A DNA stretch of 64,000 nt from Aplectana chamaeleonis (lineage: Eukaryota > Nematoda > Chromadorea > Rhabditida > Cosmocercidae), in NCBI GenBank assembly GCA_029168955.1, contig JAPDOI010000038.1:2631001-2695000 (forward strand), given 5' to 3'. The notes below the pieces were generated by a model, which saw only the letters and a program-made list of their open reading frames with translations, was not told the DNA's origin and did not search any database. This document shows positions 20,783 to 32,468 of the stretch, piece by piece (within the stretch, counting starts at the first letter, position 1; the number at the start of each line of letters is the position of its first letter). The translations under genes were made by a program, and so were the position numbers.

Positions 20783-21800
20783 ATGCCCACGTTATATATG
20801 TATTCATCATTCGCTCCCTAGGAGTCCTTGACGGTGGCGAGCTTCTGCGTCCACCTTTGAACATCACTCATAAGTTTGTGTACTGCTAGAGGTAAATACA
20901 GGGCCAATTTACTCGGACACCACTTGGACGTTATTTAGTCACATTTTTGGCGAATCCCCCCTCCCCCCAGGAGCGTGATTAATGGTCCACTTAAGGTTGA
21001 ATATAAGATACATAGATTCTATTTTCTATAAGATAAATGGTTAGCCTATTAAATTGTGAATGATTTTAGATTGGAAGTTATGGAATGTTGCGGAAGCGGA
21101 AAGTAGAGGAGGTGAATTTATTGGCAAAGGCGAAGGCTAAGAAATGGACTAAGGAAAGAAATATGTTCTGGATCAAAAAAAAGAGGTCGTGAACTTATTT
21201 TGCAAATTAAAGAAGAACAGCTGACTTCAAATTTGTGAGAGAATACACACGGCTCAAAACAGCATCATCGATTTCGGTTACAATCCGAATTTCATTGCCA
21301 GAGATACATTCAGTCACAAGATGCAAGATGCGGGTTCAATCCCCCAGGTGCTTGAATTTTTACCACAATTACCATTATATACTAACACATACTTCATGTT
21401 AACACTATGGCTCTCAGTACCCCTCCCCCCTGATGAAAGCCCATCCTAGTTCTTCATCGAAGGTCCGACCTCCCTCCCACGCCGGACGTCGAAGGGTTCG
21501 ACTCCCTTCCTTGGACCGTATACTGGTTCGTCCGTCTTGATATGTTTTACAAGTGAACCGTCAATATGTCTAGAAGGGGTCATTGTTTCTGTATTGTAAG
21601 TGCTTCGGGCAGTGGCAACAAGCGCTCCTCTCACGCACACGGTCGAATGATCGATTCTCGCCTGAGGCCGGAAAAGTCTCCTGTCCCTCCGGAGTCTGTG
21701 AAATGGAACCAGAATTGTCTTGGAAGTTTAGAACGCTGACTTGGACATAAAACATCCACGAATCTGAGTAAAAGTCGACTGTCTGAAAACTTCATCTTTT
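20783..21800. other. no recognised gene; one T-arm-like hairpin
   Basis: Near 21480-21500 'aagggttcgactccctt' resembles a tRNA T-arm, but no cloverleaf of normal size can be built around it. The rest is unassigned. Confidence 0.35.
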
Positions 21801-22625
21801 TATAGTGTATCTATACACGGCAGGGACCGATGCACAGCCCCTGCTGCCGGCACTGGTGGGGGCGCTGCGCAACGGGGTGGGCGCCCGTTGGAAGGGCATC
21901 GATCATTTGCCAGCCGCACAGCTGACCGGCACCAAAGCATTTTCCTCTTTTTCATCTCTCTTCTGCTTTCTCCTTCCGTCTTTGTATCTTACTCCTTGTT
22001 TTTCTGTTTCTCAATTATTAACTAAGTGTTCTAGTTGCCTGTGCGTTTGATTCACGTGTCTTCGTCAACAAACTACCGTTCAACTCCGCATTGCCGTTCA
22101 GTCCGCAAAGTGCACGCTAATTGCGAAAGCGTGCTGCGGCGCGGTTGCGAGTATCCTCAGACAGGAATGAAGGATCACCCGGGCGGTTTCCGCCTTTGTG
22201 CCCGGGTGAACTCACCTCCCGGGTGATCCCACATCCCTGTCTGAGGATGCTCGCTACCGCGCTGCAGCACACTTTCGCAAATAGCGTGCATTTTGCGGAC
22301 TGAACGGCAATGCGGAGTTGAACTGAACGTGATGTTCAAACTTTATAATACAAATATTTTTTCAGGGTAATACTCCATAGCACAAACAATTAGAACACTT
22401 ATTTAATAATGGAAAAACAGAAAAACTAGGAGATAGATAGAAAGATGGAAGGAGGAAGCTGAAGAGGGATGAAAACGAGGAAAATGCGTTCCTGCCAGTC
22501 AGCTCTGCGGCCGGCAACCGATCCATGCCCATCCACCGGGCGCCCACCCCGTTTCGCAGCGCGCCCACCAGCGCCGCCAACAGGGGTAGTGCATCGGTCC
22601 CTGCCGTGGATAGATCCACTATATC
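21801..22625. repeat. foldback with ~235-bp arms around a second hairpin
   Basis: The left arm, 21801-22035 (cggcagggaccgatgcac ... gttctagttgcctgtg), returns inverted at 22385-22625. Both arms stay open in the outward-to-centre frame and predict similar peptides (LVGALRNGVGARW, FSSFSSLF), but these do not resemble a family I know. The centre holds 22078-22325. Confidence 0.75.
22078..22325. mobile_element. family S MITE
   Basis: Inverted ends are ttcaactccgcattgccgtt and aacggcaatgcggagttgaa. The inner arms pair too (gcgcggttgcgagtatcctc with its partner), with repeated cccgggtga at the centre. The ends resemble those of 23969-24119. Confidence 0.7.
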
Positions 22626-22913
22626 CTTTCTCGAGAAATAGAAAGGTATTCTAATTCTGTATGTCATGGGATTAGTGACAATGCCGTGTTTTCTTTAGTG
22701 GCAGATTTCATAAGTACAATCTTCTCAAGCCGTCTAGTTCGTATAACATCTTCATTTTCTGAGACTTCTAACTGAAAACATAGTGCTTCGCACTAAAGAG
22801 CACTCAACTAATAATAGCTCTGCCCAAACCACTGCCAACCAACTTTTAGTAAACAATAGAGCTCCTCGCAGATGGTCTATAATCAGTAGGCCCTTCGTCA
22901 GGCATCTATTATA

Positions 22914-23338
22914 CCGTATTTCCTGTATTTGAACGCCCGGGTGTACTATTTTCAAATCTCCTCCAAAATGAGGGTTCAATTAGAGGAAGGGGTTCAAATA
23001 GAGGGGGAGGCTCTAATTTTCAACTAAGAATTTAAGAGTCAACATGGGCGAACAAAGTTTATTAGGCGAACCGAAGTGAGACAATAATGGACTACTCGGC
23101 GAACACTAAGAGATCTTCATCATTTATGGCATTTACACAAGGTGCTGAGTTGATCGCAAAACGCTTGGCTCCGGGATAATCTGAACCAGCATATTCTCTT
23201 TAAGGGGGAGACATACCATAACGTGCACTGCGACGTCAAACTGCAGTTACGGCAAAAAAAAACATTCAAAAATCTAATAATGTCATTGTGTAGGGGGGGG
23301 GCTCTAATAGAGGGCGTGTTCAACAACAGAAAATGCGG
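22914..23338. mobile_element. family R MITE containing a tRNA-like SINE piece
   Basis: Ends are CCGTATTTCCTGTATTTGAA and AACAACAGAAAATGCGG, flanked by TA (22912-22913, 23339-23340). Inner ends repeat 'ctctaat' and g-rich tracts. It is interrupted by SINE-like sequence at 23135-23275. Confidence 0.65.
23135..23214 (-). repeat. family J tRNA-like SINE piece
   Basis: The minus strand matches 35365-35438: 'gaatatgctggttca', 'cggagccaagcgttttgcga', 'caactcagcaccttgtgtaa'. It lacks the 5' half of the tRNA-like head. Confidence 0.65.
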
Positions 23339-23968
23339 TAATTCGCCTACGCTTTGTGGGTTTAGTTGAGAATTAGAGAGGTTTGGCAATCAGCCAGGTT
23401 TTAAGTTACAGAACGTGGCGGGAGGACAATGACTAGGAACGCGCATTTTTCGCCACGGTACCGTAATCAGAGACCTGCCTGACTTATTGCGAAACTTCTT
23501 CGGTCCTCAAAAAATTTTCTTCTACGCACATAATGCCACATTAGGAATAGCCATGAGTCGTGATGAAGTTTTCCATTCCGACACCATAAATTATCTTCGT
23601 AGTCAGAGACCATGAAAGGATGTGACAGAATAAACGTAAAGTGAAATGTACACAAAGGGCGGAATATCCTTCCTTACAATGTACATATAGTACAAAAGGA
23701 GGGATACTGTACCATGACTAAGAATTATTTCTGGGCTCCTTCGTTGAGAAGACACAGTGAACGACTAGCAAAGCAAACGCATAGAGACTGAATGGATTAC
23801 TTGTCACAGGGAAAACGGCACTGGTGTCAATTAGTCGCTGAAGCTTAACAAGAAGTCACTGCATCAGCTCATCATCAAGTGGCGGGCACACAAAACGAAC
23901 TGAAGATTTTATAAAGGTTAAGCAGAAGACCGGCATCTGAGGGAAAATACATAAACACATACAGTTCA
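23339..23968. other. no recognised feature
   Basis: Nothing beyond short unassigned open frames. Confidence 0.35.
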
Positions 23969-24119
23969 GTTCCGCAATCGCGTTCAGTCCTCTTCATCAC
24001 AATTGTAGAAGCGAAGCGGTTGTTTTTGAAAAAATCAACTAGAATCATTCTCAAAACAACCTCTTCGCTTCTACGATTGTGATAATGAGACTTTGCGGAC
24101 TGAACGCGATTGCGGAACT
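23969..24119. mobile_element. small foldback MITE related to family S
   Basis: Ends AGTTCCGCAATCGCGTTCAG and CTGAACGCGATTGCGGAACT are perfect complements. Second paired blocks are 'caattgtagaagcgaagcgg' with 'cgcttctacgattgtga'. Confidence 0.8.
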
Positions 24120-25451
24120 AGATAATAGAATATGTTGTTTCTGAATATGTATCATCCTTGCAGGAACGTAAGGGTTGGGTCCTTCTGAGATTAGTAAAGA
24201 CGGAAGTAGGACGAAAAACGGCCGGGATTCGGATGGAGACTCTGGAAATTGTGGTGCCTGATTTGGAAAAGGATTGCTTCTGCGCACACCCCTCGTTACA
24301 GAATCTCGGTTTGGAAGATAGTTCCAAACTTGGCATTTTCACAAAATGTAGAGTAGTAAAGGTTCTTAACACTGTCGAAGTTTCAGAAAAATCTGATCCC
24401 TCTGCCTGGCCTCTGCGCGCACGTGGACCCACGTCTCCCCGAGCATATCTACCGTACCAGTTGAGGTTGTTGTTCTTGTTCAGATCCACTTACGTCAAAC
24501 ATCTGTGCGAGGTCCTTCCCAACTAGTGAGATGTAAATATAGTGTGCATTGTAATTGTGAAACTGAAGACGGTGTTTTCGTATTCGTCAGCGCCGATGGT
24601 GTTCTGCTGTGTACGAAGTATAATCTCGCATAAAGCACTTTCAAAATGGATTGTTCACAGCCCTGATTGACCCCGCGGAAGGTGAAATTGGGAGGTGTAT
24701 GTAATAAACTACGGCAATGTCCCCCCCCCCACATTTTGGCAGAGCGTCATTCCACCATAGTTGTAGGGCCACCGCACCTCACTTTACCATATACACGCCT
24801 GAATAGCTTTGGTATTGTCAGCCGTGTAACGGACCTTGACGAGCTGAAGAAAGAGTTAGTAAATTCTCTGACAATACCCTAAAGGCGACCCCGAAGCGCA
24901 GTCTCCCCGTCCACCGATGGCACTGGACCGCTGCCCTGGAAGTGAGTCACGCGTCGCGACAACTACTTCGGTGGATAGATTTGACGATCACAGATCACGG
25001 TGGATTTCCACTCACGAGCATCATGTAATTAGAAAATCACTTTCGGTATGGGGGGTCAGCTTCTCAAAAATGTAAATAATCTATTTCCAGACTACTACAA
25101 CAATCAGTCAAGAGTCAATTGGATACGGAAAGAAAGGACACTTCATGTAAGGGGAGGGGGAAGCCAATAAGCAGCAATAACGAATATTGTTGCCAAAAAA
25201 CAAGTCTGCTGATGGCACACGTATCATTACGAGAGATTTTTCGCTACACATATCTTCCCTTTAGAGCGGAATTGAGCCCTGGTTCACTCACATATCAGAG
25301 CCTTCAGAGAATGACGAATGCAATTTGTTCTCTGATCCAAGTGAAAGTTAGAAAAGAAATTGCTCAATAGAGTGATGCTAACTTGAATATCTATACAAAT
25401 CAAAGCATTCGATCTATAGATTCACGGACCCGCTTCCACGTTTTCCATGTA
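24120..25451. other. mostly unassigned, with a family C fragment at 24166-24245
   Basis: The fragment ('gggtccttctgaga', 'gacgaaaaacggccggga') matches the reverse of family C copies e and g (for example 47700-47800). The open frame 24158-24526 overlaps this fragment and has no recognised domain. The rest is unassigned. Confidence 0.45.
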
Positions 25452-26214
25452 TTAGGTTGATGCAAAAGTTTCCGGACTTTTCACGGCTTTGAATAAAAAT
25501 CGTTTATTTCAAAAACAAACATGGCTCACCCAACAAAATAATTTCCATCACATTCAAGGATTCTTCGCCACCGATCGGGCAGATCATGAATTCCCTACGC
25601 GTAGAACTCTGCCCGACCGGTGGCGAAGAATCCTTGAATGTGATGCCTGTTTCGAGTCGAGGTATTCTTCTAAGCCCATTTTGACTCCGTCATCGTTAGT
25701 GAACTGTTTCCCATCCAGGAAGTGCTGCATCGAGCGAAACAGATGGTATTCGGAAGGGGCAGGATCTGGGCTATATGGAGGGTGGTGAAGAGCTTTCCAG
25801 CCCAGGTTCAGCAGTTTCTGTCGGGCTATCCGAGATACGTGTGGCCGAGCATTGTCGTGAACAAGGCGAACAGCGTTCATCCCAGGCACCTAGACTTAGA
25901 TTGGGAAGTTCTTGCTCACCCTTCATTAAGCCCAGATCTTGCTTCTTTCGACTACCACCTGTTCCCCCCGAAGCAGCACTTCCTGGATGGAAAACAGTTC
26001 ACTAACTATGACGAAGTCAAAATGGCTTCAGAAGAATACTTCGACTTGAAACAGCCAGAGTTCTACGCGTAGGGAATTCTCGATCTGCTCAAACGGCGGC
26101 AAAGGATCCTTGAATATGATGAAAGTTATTTTGTTGGGTGATCCTGGTTTGTTTTTGAAACAAAAGTTCTCATTTAAAGTCGTGAAAAGTCCGGAAACTT
26201 TTGCCTTATCCTAA
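25452..26214. mobile_element. hairpin mariner, copy 2
   Basis: A 763-bp element ending in TTAGGTTGATGCAAAAGTTT and the complement, with TA flanks (25450-25451, 26215-26216). The left arm on the minus strand (25889-25584) encodes HDNARPHVSRIARQKL and HHPPYSPDPAPSEYHLF, so the second catalytic Asp is kept but the third is Glu. The right arm (25722-26072) keeps DYHLF and ends with a stop after KQPEFYA. Both arms derive from the same end of the transposase. Confidence 0.85.
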
Positions 26215-26254
26215 TAGAAATAGAGGACGCTGGCCGATAAAACGCTCAAATAAA

Positions 26255-26833
26255 GTTCAACAGTTTCAGTGATGTTTTGAAAACCTTTTGTGTCCAAATC
26301 TTTCAGAAACATGAAATTTGAAAAGGTTCAGATTAGATATCCTTCGAACTTTTTGATCTTTGAAGTTCCTAAAAGAGGTTCTCAGAGTCTTCCCAGTATT
26401 CGCGCTCCGATTAATGGAGTTACTTCGTAGGATTCATAATTTTCGCCCCCAAAAAAAAGACGAGTCAAGGGTACATTTTTTGATATTCTTTTTCGGATAA
26501 GTGGATAAAAATTTAGTGTCGTATGAAAATAATGCCGTGTTTCTATCAAAAAGATTTTTTGAATGCAAAGCACGAGCACCTAAATACAATTACTACAAGT
26601 GCAGTAGAACCCCAAATGATACCATAAATCTCTACGAGCTGAGTGTACTGCGGTAATTGAAAAAAAACTAAAGCACTTAAATGGAACGGATCCGAATGAG
26701 AATCATGCAGTGGGACGCAATCAGGGATGGGATTGACAGGTACTACCACGATGGGCCACCGCGACCCATCGTGGTATGTTGTTCAATAGTCTCAGTGATG
26801 CTTTGAAAAAATTTTGTGTCCAATTCTTTTTGA
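26255..26833. repeat. direct repeat pair ~525 bp apart
   Basis: gttcaacagtttcagtgatg at 26255 and gttcaatagtctcagtgatg at 26781 begin copies of about 52 bp sharing 'tttgtgtccaa'. The spacer has no gene, but the hairpin at 26744-26776 lies next to the second copy. Confidence 0.7.
26744..26776. repeat. perfect 12-bp stem hairpin
   Basis: taccacgatggg pairs with cccatcgtggta around a 9-nt loop. It lies next to a direct repeat and could mark the end of an unknown element. Confidence 0.8.
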
Positions 26834-26869
26834 AGACAATGCTCGGGGTGTCACGTTCACGCAATAGAG

Positions 26870-27231
26870 AGAGAGAAGGAGTTAGGAGTTCCGAGCTACT
26901 CAGACGGTCAAAAATCTGGTACGCAGTCGAATGTGCTGTCGTCGAAAATCAGAAGGGGCCGGACACGTAATGCGTTTCGAGGATAACCGTTGGACAAAAG
27001 CTGTAACAGATTGGGTACCGCGGAACCTCAGGCGCACTACTGGCCGTCCTCCAACACGATGATCGGATTTCTCTACCAAGAGCCTTGACGAGAGGAGTGA
27101 GAGTCTTCGTGTTCCCATAGCGAGTAGGATTTTCTGGCCACCTATGGTGTGCGATAGGGACGAATGGAGACGCTACTGGCGCCCGCTCGACACTGACGAT
27201 GATCAACGGGAGGACAGGTGACACAGGTGAT
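26870..27231 (+). pseudogene. LINE (RTE-like) 3' fragment of ORF C-terminus
   Basis: In two frames the plus strand encodes RSSELLRRSKIW, then AGHVMRFEDNRWTKAV, TDWVPRNLRRTTGRPPTR, a stop in place of Trp, then SDFFTKSLDERSESLRVP and RDEWRRYWRP. This is the tail that follows the reverse transcriptase domain in RTE-like nematode LINEs (GHxxR...RW...GRPPxRW). The polymerase itself is missing. It is inactive. Confidence 0.75.
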
Positions 27232-27235
27232 AGGG

Positions 27236-27777
27236 GAAGAATTAATCTAGAGAAGAGCTATAGGTAATATTGACATGAATCACAGTTACAATAAACCCAG
27301 AAGCTATCTCAACTACGGCACTATAGTATCGCATTAGGCCACGCATTTCTTCCAGCGCCACTAAAACTCTCCTAACTTCGGAAGGGAAGACAGAAACTCG
27401 GGTTGGTGTACAAATTGCGCGGCGGTACGGAAAATAGGTGTGGCCAGGTGCGATACCATAGTTATTCCATCTCCGCTGCGATAGCACCCAAATCAATTGA
27501 CAGCAATATTCTGCCTCTGAAAAGTAGAAACTCTCCGATAGTCAAAACACACGAGCATTGACAACTAAAATAAGTTTTGTGTAAATCAAGTAAGAAGACA
27601 TGACGCTGTTTGGCGGTAAAGTTTGCAAAGAAAAATCGAAGGGAAGATGACTATTAATCGAATGATTTAGCGCAAAACTGCCGAGTGCGGCTTCCTAACT
27701 ACACGGGCGATGACCTATTTATACTGGGGTCGTACTTTCAGCGACGAGCGAAGTGACGCAGTGTTTATCCTCTGTTT
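27236..27777. other. no recognised feature
   Basis: No motif or repeat end is identified. Confidence 0.35.
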
Positions 27778-27921
27778 CCGAGTGAAATTTATTTCCGTTC
27801 TACGCGTGGGCCTGAGCGCGTACGCTGCGTCCCTTTCTCCTACACTCTTTCTCGCTGTCCCTATCCTCTCTCAACACAAGTGCGCGAGGGAACACAGTAA
27901 ATTTGGCTCCGAACCAGAGAA
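27778..27921. mobile_element. family B' MITE
   Basis: Ends TCCTCTGTTTCCGAGTG and GAACCAGAGAA, TA flanks, interior as in 15419-15559. Confidence 0.7.
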
Positions 27922-27923
27922 TA

Positions 27924-28967
27924 CATTCCATATCGACAGAAATTCGATATGTCTGATACGCACTGTCGCTGATCGCGTGTAGTATGATCCCGGCTATAGA
28001 CAGTTTATGTACGGCAACAATTTCAAAGCTTACAATCACAACACAATACAGGAGGCTGCTATTGTGCTGTGATTGTGAACGAAAATGAGGCTCAGGGATA
28101 GTACTAATCCACCAATTTCAAAGCTGACTGAAAAGGAGAAAGACGAATTGAAATGAACTAGGCAAGACATCTCAAAACCAGGTCAGGTCGAAATATCAAA
28201 GATCTATATATCGTTAGATGGTCTGTTGAGCAGGAACCATCCGTGGCACCGCTCAGGATTTAGTGTTCCTACGACACAATGACTTACAACAAGCACACTA
28301 CTAACAATGGAATCCCGAACAAGTGTCATAATCCCAAGACGAAGACTGGCGTCGACCAGTCTATAAAAAAAAATGTGGACTCAGATTACATCCAGTAATA
28401 GCTGGATTAAAGCCTTCGATGAGCGTACTGGAAGTATGTAAGGACTCGTCGGATTAATATCAAACGCAATTAGCGCCTCGCTTCTCGAAATCCGAGCCGC
28501 CCCGAAGTGTTGCCTGGCCGAGAAGTGCGCGGTATGTGCGACGTCGTGATTAGAGGAGTAGAAGCGATCGCCTCTAATCCTTTCTCAACAAACGCTTCAG
28601 TGTTGAATGTCAGTAGAGCTCAAGCACCTGACTATGTCTAGATGGCCTATGCATTGACAAGGTAGTTCAAGAAGGTCACATATGCACATAATAGCACTAA
28701 ACAGTCATTGTCTCGACATTCGAGCGGTTCGATATTTCCTCGAACGCGGTGAACATTTTTATGGGTATGCGCGTTCAAAGAATCAAGATACGTTGACAAA
28801 GGAGCTGCACAGCGCAGAGAGCATAATGTTTTCGCTACCGCAGCAGGACACGCACCCCGACCGCGTTTGCGGACAGTCCCATTCGAACAGACTTTTAGCT
28901 AGCCGATGAACCATGACAGCATTGGATCGAGCGAGAGTCGATTTTCCCGATTTCCCAACGTTGGCCA
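27924..28967. other. no recognised gene
   Basis: A short block near 27955-27995 is shared with 15827-15890. Otherwise unassigned. Confidence 0.35.
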
Positions 28968-29289
28968 GGGGCCTGTTTCATCAACGAATTTCGAGGTAAT
29001 TAATACCCCGAGTTTAATCAAGTCCACCCCATACCCCAAAATATACCCCAAATGCGATTCATCAACATTTACCCCGCGAGAGTATCGGATACCCCCCCCC
29101 GACGCCTAATCAAGAACCTTTTGTGAAACCGCAACCACTGATGTGACGTAAAATTCTCAATCAATAACTTCGCGTTCTCATCAGTTTCGAAAATTTTTGT
29201 CTGGCAAACTTGACCATGTGACCTAGATTTTGCAATGTACGAAAGAAGCACTATTCTCAAACGGATTTATGCATGTTTCAGCAATTTTA

Positions 29290-29880
29290 GTGTCTATCAA
29301 ATCGTCTATCTAGGACGTGAGATGAACATGACGAACGAGCTCACAAATGAAATCGGACGTCGAAGAAGGGCTGGGTGGGCCGCTATGGGAACGATTTGAG
29401 AAGTCGCTGGTGAGATACGCGATGTCAAGCTGCGGGCTCACCTGTTCAATTCCACAGTGTTTCCGGCTTTGTGCTATGGCTGCGAGACCTGGGCTTACAG
29501 CAAAGGAGTTTGTGTGGCTATGAGGACTACGCACAGGGCGCTGCAAAGATGTCTCCTGAGAACTAGTCGGAGGATTCAGATGCAGCAAAGTCTGAGCAGC
29601 GAGGATCTCCGCAAAATGTCATGACTACGCGACCCGTTGATCCACATCGAATCCGCCAGGTACAAATGGGCAGGACATGTCGTGCGCAGAACGGATGACA
29701 GATGGAGTACCAGGCTCACTCACTGGTACTCTCGAGATGTCAAAAGAGCACTAGGCACTTGGGCCGATACGATTACCAAAACATTCCAACAAAGAGATGT
29801 ACCGCACTGGATGATTGCTTCTAATTCCAGAGAAAAATGGAGCGAATATGGTCCACATCGAGAATATCACCGATGAGGAT
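29290..29880 (+). pseudogene. LINE (RTE-like) reverse transcriptase C-terminal fragment
   Basis: The plus strand reads YLGREMNMTNELTNEIG and RRRRAGWAAMG, a stop, then RDVKLRAHLFNSTVFPALCY, GCETWAYSKG, then IHIESARYKWAGHVVRRTDD and DRWSTRLTHW. The YLG..EI..R...AW order and the CYGCETW block are standard for the region after the YADD box of RTE-like LINEs. At least two stops are present and the 5' part is missing. Confidence 0.8.
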
Positions 29881-30018
29881 GGACCATCAAAGGTATCAAA
29901 GGTATCGAATTAAACTTTTCATCATTTCAACATCGTTTTAGGCAGAGTTGGGCTTTTGTGATGTTTTCATTATCAGAGCTTCATGTTTTATTGCCCGTTT
30001 CCATATTTTTAATCTCTA

Positions 30019-30200
30019 CTGTGCTTATCTGGATCATATTCCGGTCCGCATTTGCGTCTCGACACGCTTTGCGGCCGCACGCGCTTGGGTCAGTCGAGTA
30101 TCCAGCGCCAAAGCCGACTCGATAAGGCTTTTCTACACAGTTTTCTCCAATTTTGTTTACTTTCCAGTTTCTTAAACCCACCTATAGTCAACAGGTGGGT
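30019..30200 (+). repeat. family I MITE, left part only
   Basis: It starts ctgtgcttatctgg after TA and follows the other family I copies through 'cgacacgctttgcggccgca' and 'ttctccaattttg', then stops at 'aaacccacct'. The right inverted end is absent. Confidence 0.7.
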
Positions 30201-30867
30201 TGGTTCATAAAATTGTGTTAATGAATGGATGTAGTGAGTGGTGTGAACGATCTAATCCGTTAGTTTGTAGTACAAACATCTCTAGAATCTGCCAAATCAA
30301 AGAAAGCTAATCAAAAGGGCCGGTACGGTATGACAGTACTTTGTTGAGACTGGAAGGAGGAAATCCCACGAGAAAGTTTATATGGAGCAGTCATATGCGA
30401 TAAAGACAAAAAATTGTGACACAAAAGCATTCGAGGCACAAGTTGTGGAGAATCAAGAAACCAAAGTTCCTCGAAAAAATCTCTTAAATAAGTCATTGCA
30501 TTGAAAAATCTAGGCTCGATATGGTTTCTAATACGAAAAAGATACGAAATGGAGCCAAGGAGAAAGCTAAACATAGGGCAGAGTATAAAAGCAGCAGTAA
30601 TGTCTTCTGAAGTAAGTTAAATGCAAATGGTTCAACTTGCGATGCCTCATCAGTTCTGACAATTCGCTAGTAGCAAACTACTGGTTTTGCTACCTCGCTG
30701 AGAGAATAGTATCGGATATCCGACTCCTTCAGCCGGGCATCGGATACTCCCATATGCATACACCCCAACAATTGGGGTTTAATTCTTGATGGATAGCGAA
30801 ATTTTACCTCGTGGAGTTAATTTCACTCTAAAACCCGCAGTTTTATTGCTGATGAATCCGGCCCCAG

Positions 30868-31830
30868 ATATCGCCCGGTGAATGAAAATGACAACTACTA
30901 CATATAAAAAGACACATAGAGGTCTGCTAGAGACAAGTGATGAACACAAAAAAATTGTTTCGGTGCTGTGAGCACATTCCTAATTAGAGCCCTAATTAGT
31001 ATTGTTTGAGAAACAGTGAAAGAATTACTAGGTACGAGTTAGAGTATTAGTAGTTAGAGGCTTAGCAGAAAGCACAAGGATCCTTCGCATGGCCCGGTTG
31101 GCGCTTGCACTTGGCCAGGCCCCTTGCAGTACGAAAATCTAACGGAGTATCTTCAGCCTTCAAGTTTTCTAGAGATACAGAAGTGGCAACAGCGCATATT
31201 ATTGAGCAGCATAACCCGTTTAGATAGATACTCAAGTCAAATTTTTTTTGTAGATATTTAGCCCACCAATGTTCCACGTCCTAGCAGGAAAGTCTCAATG
31301 TGTTTTGAAGTCCACAAAGTTGATGACAATGTGAAGCTTAGCGCAAACGTTATTCGAGAGAAGAGGCTAAAAAACTCCCTATATATTAGACTTATTAGGT
31401 CTAGTGCCGCCTGAGGTCTTATTCGCATGTTCTGAAGCGCACGAACCCCTTTTTTTCCCGGCGGTTCTGACATCCATCAGCGCTTCTTCCCTGATTCTGC
31501 GAAGAATAAAGGGATTATGTGAAAAACTGCGAAATTTTTATAAAGAAAAGATCTGAACAAGACGAAAATTTTTTGAAAACCCTGCGGATGTCTTTTTGTT
31601 GCACTAGACGGACACAACAAGGCTCAACTTTGCCAGATTGACCGAATCTATCCTCACTAGCAGATTAGGTCTTCAGGTAACTTCTATAAGGAGCCTATTG
31701 TATGTGGTGTAGGAAGAAGCTAGTTTATGTTATGCTACGTTATGTTACATTAAAATATGATGTGACTTGACAATGAGGCTGACATCTTTTTCAGTAGGGC
31801 CAGTAGCAACCCGGCAATGTGGTCACTTTA
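30868..31830. other. no recognised feature
   Basis: Short open frames only. No repeat boundary is seen. Confidence 0.35.
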
Positions 31831-32288
31831 AAGGCACAGGACACCCAAGAAATCAATGTCCAGATTTCATGCTTATCTTGGAGAGAGTCACACGCTGATC
31901 ACAGCGGTATCTATGAAGTCGTCTAAGACTCACTATGAACAGAGTTATGGCTCTTCGAAAATGCTTGGATTTTGAGGATGAAAAATTGGTGGACGAGTTG
32001 TCTCAGGCCTGTATTAATCTTCATTCGCAATCGTTTCGCGAGAGCCAGCCAATATAAGGATGCAGTCCGGCAGTGGACTGAAGATCGACGACTTGTTGGA
32101 ATTCATCCATCCATCAAGCCGCTATTGAGTTCGAAAATCTGTTAGGGGGTCGAGCCTGTGGTGGTCGCTTATAACTCGCTTATTTGGAGGAATTGAGATC
32201 TCGCACTTGGCACGTGTTGTACAGGAGGGGCCTCCTTCAAAATTACATGAAAATCTCAAAATTTATATCTGAGGGTGTACTGTGCCTT
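31831..32288. mobile_element. family H MITE
   Basis: A 458-bp element with ends AAGGCACAGGACACCC and GGGTGTACTGTGCCTT and TA flanks (31829-31830, 32289-32290). It is an uninterrupted relative of 15995-16701. Confidence 0.75.
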
Positions 32289-32468
32289 TAAAGAAGCAGC
32301 CAACCTGAGGTCGGTGGCGCCTACATGCCTCCTATGGTTGCCACCTTGGAATGAGAATCATTCTCGAAGAATAGCGTTGAATGCAAAACTCTAATAAGTC
32401 AGCGTATTTAAGTCTGCACCGCACGTATCTATGCGGCGGATGGCCCGCACAGCGCCTTAGACCACCAG

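Larger units (their letters stand above)
28968..30867. mobile_element. possible DNA transposon with GGGGCC ends, holding older insertions
   Basis: The left end GGGGCCTGTTTCATCAAC and right end gctgatgaatccggcccc pair over about 16 bp. Next to both ends lie loosely matching blocks with 'taccccg', 'catcggata' and 'atcaag'. No target duplication is obvious. The interior contains LINE and family I pieces. Confidence 0.4.

Noticed and set aside
21440..21512. Possible tRNA around ggttcgactccc
   Set aside because: Only the T-arm is convincing; the paired GGTCC/GGACC ends are too close for a cloverleaf.
24158..24526. 122-codon ORF
   Set aside because: Its first third is a reversed family C fragment and the remainder has no recognised motif.
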